A DNA stretch of 64,000 nt from Frigoribacterium sp. PhB116 (lineage in GTDB: Bacteria; Actinomycetota; Actinomycetes; Actinomycetales; Microbacteriaceae): contig NZ_SOBE01000001.1 of the NCBI RefSeq assembly GCF_004364285.1, positions 1,240,001-1,304,000 on the forward strand, in the 5' to 3' direction. The translations under genes were made by a program, and so were the position numbers. Below the pieces are notes generated by a model that ran no database searches, was not told the DNA's origin, and saw only the letters and a program-made list of their open reading frames with translations. Shown here piece after piece: positions 61,351 through 64,000 of the stretch; positions within the stretch are counted from its first letter, which is position 1, and each line of letters begins with the position of its first letter.

Positions 61351-64000
61351 ATGACGACCGACGAGCACGCAGCGCGCGACCGGGGCGCCGCGCACGAACG
61401 ACCCGCCGCGGGGGCGACCCCCGGCCCGCTGAGCTCCTGGCGGTTCGCCGGCGAGCTGCGCCGCTACCAGGCCGACGTGCTCGACCGGGTGCCCGTCGTC
61501 CCGGGCGAGCCCCTTCACGTCGTGGCCCCGCCCGGCTCGGGCAAGACCCTGCTCGGTCTCCTGCTCGCCGCTCGACGCGGCACCCGGACGCTCGTCCTGG
61601 CGCCGACCGCGACGATCCGAGCGCAGTGGGTCCGCTCGGCGGACGCCCTGGCGGGCGCCGACGGCCAGGTCTCCGACGACCCGCGTGCCCTCGGCGACGT
61701 CACCGCCCTGACGTACCAGATGCTCAGCGTGCTCGAGACGGGCTCCCCGCTGACCGAACTCGCCGTCGAGGCGTGGACGCGCGAGCTCGTCGCCGGGGGT
61801 CGCGACGAGAAGGCGGCGGCCCGGTGGATAGACGACCTGCGGTCCTCGAACCCGGACGAGCACCGCGCCGGGGTCGCCCGCCGCTCGCGGGCGATGCGCC
61901 GTCAGCTGGCCCGGGAGGACCCTGACCTGCTCGCCGGGGCCCTGCACCCGAACGCCCGCGAGCTCGTCGACCGACTCGTGTCGCACGGCGTCGAGACCGT
62001 CGTGCTCGACGAGTGCCACCACCTCCTCGACCACTGGGCGCTGGTCGTCGCCTACCTGGCGAGCCGCATCCGACAGGCCGGCGGGACGCCCCTGCTGATC
62101 GGACTGACAGCGACGCTGCCGTCGTCGGACGACCAGGACTCGTACGACCTCTACACGTCGCTGCTCGGTGAGGTCGACTACGAGGTGCCCACGCCGGCCG
62201 TGGTGAAGGAGGGGAACCTCGCGCCGTACCGCGACCACGTCTGGTTCGTCGAGCCGACGGAGGCCGAGCTGCAGTTCCTGCGCGGGCACGAGGAGCAGCT
62301 CGTCGGGCTCGTCCGCGAGTCGCTCGCCACCCCCGACGGCACCGCGTGGCTCAAGCAGCAGCTGCGGGGCGACCGCGACCGCGACGACGCCGTCGCCGGT
62401 GACGGCGCCCGCCCCGCGACCGACGAACAGCGGGTCGCCGCGGCCTTCGCCGCCGACTTCCCCGTCGCGGAGTCGGCAGCCCGCATGCTCTTCGACCTGC
62501 AGCCGACGCACCCGCTCGTGCCGCTCCTCCACGAGGCCGCCCGGCGGGCCCCGGACACCGAGCAGAGCGTCCGCCTCCTCGCCCGTTGGGGCCTCGACCG
62601 GCTGCTGCCCGACCCGAGTCGCGGTGACGAGTGGCGGCGCCTGAAGCGCGTGCTCGTCGACCTCGGCTACACGCTCACCGATCGGGGCGTGCGCCGGGCC
62701 CGCGACCCGATCGACACCCTGCTCGCCTCGTCCGCGGCCAAGGACGCCGCCGTGGGCGACGTCCTGCGCCTCGAGCTCGACCAACCGACCGGCCCGCTCG
62801 TGAAGGCCGTGGTCGTGACCGACCACGCCGTGCACGGCAACAAGCACGGCTCCGACGGGTCGCCGGCCGGCGCGCTGCGGACCTTCGACGCCGTGGTGGC
62901 CGACCCGACCACCTCGCGGCTCCGGCCGGTCCTCGTGACGGCCCGGCACCTCCGGGTGGCCGCACGGGACCTCGACGTCGTCCTGCCGGCCCTGACCGTG
63001 GCGCTCGGCCGCGCCGACGGCGACCCGCTGCCGGTCGAGGTCGTGCCCGACCGGACTCCCGGCGCGCCGGAGGTGCGGCAGCTCGACACCGCCGGGCACG
63101 GCTCGGCGGCCGTGGTGGCCGCCGTCTCCCGCCTGCTCACCGACGGCACGGTGCGGCTCGTCGTCGGCACCCGCGGCCTGCTCGGGGAGGGCTGGGACTG
63201 CCCGGCGGTCAACACGCTGATCGACCTGACCGCGGTCGCGACGTCGTCCGCGACGCAGCAGCTGCGTGGTCGCACCCTGCGGCTGGACCCGGCGTGGCCC
63301 GAGAAGGTCGCCCACAACTGGACGGTGACGGCCGTGCTGCCCGCGACGACCACGCTCGACGCGGCGCCCGACGTGAGCCGGCTCGTGCGGAAGCACAGCC
63401 GCCTCTGGGGCCTGCTCCGGTCGGACGACACGGAGGTGGTGAGGGGCCTCGAGATCGCGCTGACCGACGAGCACCGTGCCCTCCTCGGACAGATCGTCGG
63501 CAAGGTGCGCCCGCCGAGGACGGTCGCCGACCTGAACGGCTCCGTGGAGGCCGTCATGCCGTCCCGCGAGGCGACCCGACGGGCGTGGCGCGTCGGCGAG
63601 CCGTACGCGGACCGCGAGTCGACGGTCGCGGTGGTCGACTCCCCCGGACGCGTCCCGTTCCGCAGCGGACCGACCTTCGAGCTGGCGCTGATCGCCGTGG
63701 CCCTGCTCGCCGTCGCCGGCCTGCTCGGCTCGGCGAACGTGCTGAGCCAGGGCTGGCGCCTCGGCACCGGCCCGGGGATCGCGGCCAGCGTGGTCGCCGC
63801 CGTCATCGTCGTCTGGGCCGTGCGGCCCGTCTGGCGCCAGCTCGTGCTCGCGAGCCGCCAGCTCTTCTCGACGGCGGAGGCCCACCGCCGCGTCGCTCGC
63901 GTCGTCGTGGACGGCCTGCACAGGGCCGGCCGCGTGCCGGCCTACGGCGAGGGCGACCTGTCCGTCGTCGCCCGTCCGGGTCCGCTCGGGACGACGGCGT
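61351..64000 (+). CDS. superfamily 2 DEAD/DEAH-type helicase with C-terminal membrane segments, 3' end beyond window
   Basis: At least 883 residues from ATG 61351 (GGGGGGAGGG about 6-15 nt upstream). Motif I is PPGSGKT (60-66), Ia-like LVLAPTATIRAQWVRSA, motif II DECHH (220-224), motif III GLTATLP, and motif VI QQLRGRTLR (636-644). The second RecA-like half is LVVGTRGLLGEGWDCPAVNT. The DECH box and layout resemble ResIII/type III restriction helicases. After the helicase core come two hydrophobic segments (about 776-797 and 808-826), so the protein looks membrane-anchored. No nuclease domain is visible before the window ends. A role in DNA defence is possible but the neighbours here give no support. 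Confidence 0.82.
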   Translation, partial: MTTDEHAARDRGAAHERPAAGATPGPLSSWRFAGELRRYQADVLDRVPVVPGEPLHVVAPPGSGKTLLGLLLAARRGTRTLVLAPTATIRAQWVRSADALAGADGQVSDDPRALGDVTALTYQMLSVLETGSPLTELAVEAWTRELVAGGRDEKAAARWIDDLRSSNPDEHRAGVARRSRAMRRQLAREDPDLLAGALHPNARELVDRLVSHGVETVVLDECHHLLDHWALVVAYLASRIRQAGGTPLLIGLTATLPSSDDQDSYDLYTSLLGEVDYEVPTPAVVKEGNLAPYRDHVWFVEPTEAELQFLRGHEEQLVGLVRESLATPDGTAWLKQQLRGDRDRDDAVAGDGARPATDEQRVAAAFAADFPVAESAARMLFDLQPTHPLVPLLHEAARRAPDTEQSVRLLARWGLDRLLPDPSRGDEWRRLKRVLVDLGYTLTDRGVRRARDPIDTLLASSAAKDAAVGDVLRLELDQPTGPLVKAVVVTDHAVHGNKHGSDGSPAGALRTFDAVVADPTTSRLRPVLVTARHLRVAARDLDVVLPALTVALGRADGDPLPVEVVPDRTPGAPEVRQLDTAGHGSAAVVAAVSRLLTDGTVRLVVGTRGLLGEGWDCPAVNTLIDLTAVATSSATQQLRGRTLRLDPAWPEKVAHNWTVTAVLPATTTLDAAPDVSRLVRKHSRLWGLLRSDDTEVVRGLEIALTDEHRALLGQIVGKVRPPRTVADLNGSVEAVMPSREATRRAWRVGEPYADRESTVAVVDSPGRVPFRSGPTFELALIAVALLAVAGLLGSANVLSQGWRLGTGPGIAASVVAAVIVVWAVRPVWRQLVLASRQLFSTAEAHRRVARVVVDGLHRAGRVPAYGEGDLSVVARPGPLGTTA

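Overview
The window reads as chromosome of a high-GC actinobacterium. Composition is well above 70% G+C by eye, GTG starts are common, and many operons use 4-bp ATGA/GTGA overlaps. The gene content (AraR-type LacI with araBDA, AbiEi/DUF559 proteins, an LAFTG-anchored phosphatase, an AldO-like oxidase) fits Microbacteriaceae; this placement is inference. I saw no rRNA, tRNA, CRISPR array, insertion sequence or prophage.

Layout. 1-5.8 kb: a truncated HTH regulator, a PIG-V-like mannosyltransferase, a cell-wall-anchored alkaline phosphatase and a luciferase-like monooxygenase. 5.9-18.7 kb: an L-arabinose/pentose regulon. It holds araBDA, a LacI-type repressor, a ChvE-MmsAB type sugar importer with a ~510-nt leader, and an alditol oxidase plus aldose epimerase pair. 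Each of the three transcription units has the same near-ideal lac-type operator (core GTGAGCGCTCAC). 18.9-31 kb: a small unknown protein, an NtaA-type monooxygenase, an ABC exporter with its two-component system, an MFS exporter, a class-I glutamine-amidotransferase-like hydrolase, a PRC-barrel protein, MntP and an FMN reductase. 31-38.5 kb: a 2-hydroxyacid dehydrogenase, a second carbohydrate importer, an AbiEi/DUF559 protein, and a KDPG aldolase/KDG kinase pair behind a palindromic operator. 38.6-47.2 kb: MOSC protein, PadR regulator plus DHA2 exporter, acyltransferase-3, NnrD, a histidine phosphatase, an MmcQ-like protein and cysK-cysE.

47.5-55.3 kb is the most interesting coding block. 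A divergent cluster encodes an alkyl-DHAP-synthase-like FAD enzyme, a PlsC acyltransferase, a short-chain reductase, a fused fatty acyl-CoA reductase/HAD phosphatase, and two paralogous ferritin-like proteins. One paralog keeps a complete di-iron ligand set; the other has lost half of it. Together these supply the activities expected for an ether-lipid pathway, and the di-iron pair is a candidate aerobic desaturase or oxygenase. 55.4-64 kb: an HTH-only LysR fragment, a conserved small protein, a sugar-nucleotide epimerase with a MurG paralog, an OmpR-type two-component system, and a superfamily 2 helicase with C-terminal membrane segments running off the end.

The most unusual non-coding signal is a family of sixteen dispersed elements. 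Each is almost exactly 86 bp, bounded by inverted 14-bp half-sites of form GTCGA-N4-TCAGG, with an unrelated middle. They lie almost only between genes, in every gene orientation, and three of them encode the end of a neighbouring protein. The window is also rich in short tandem arrays (3, 6, 9, 18, 22, 26 and 33 bp), some starting on a stop codon. Long unoccupied gaps (4495-4824, 15444-16073, 24994-25322, 35295-35654, 41782-42083, 47148-47526, 61015-61350) are mostly filled by these elements, terminators or promoters.
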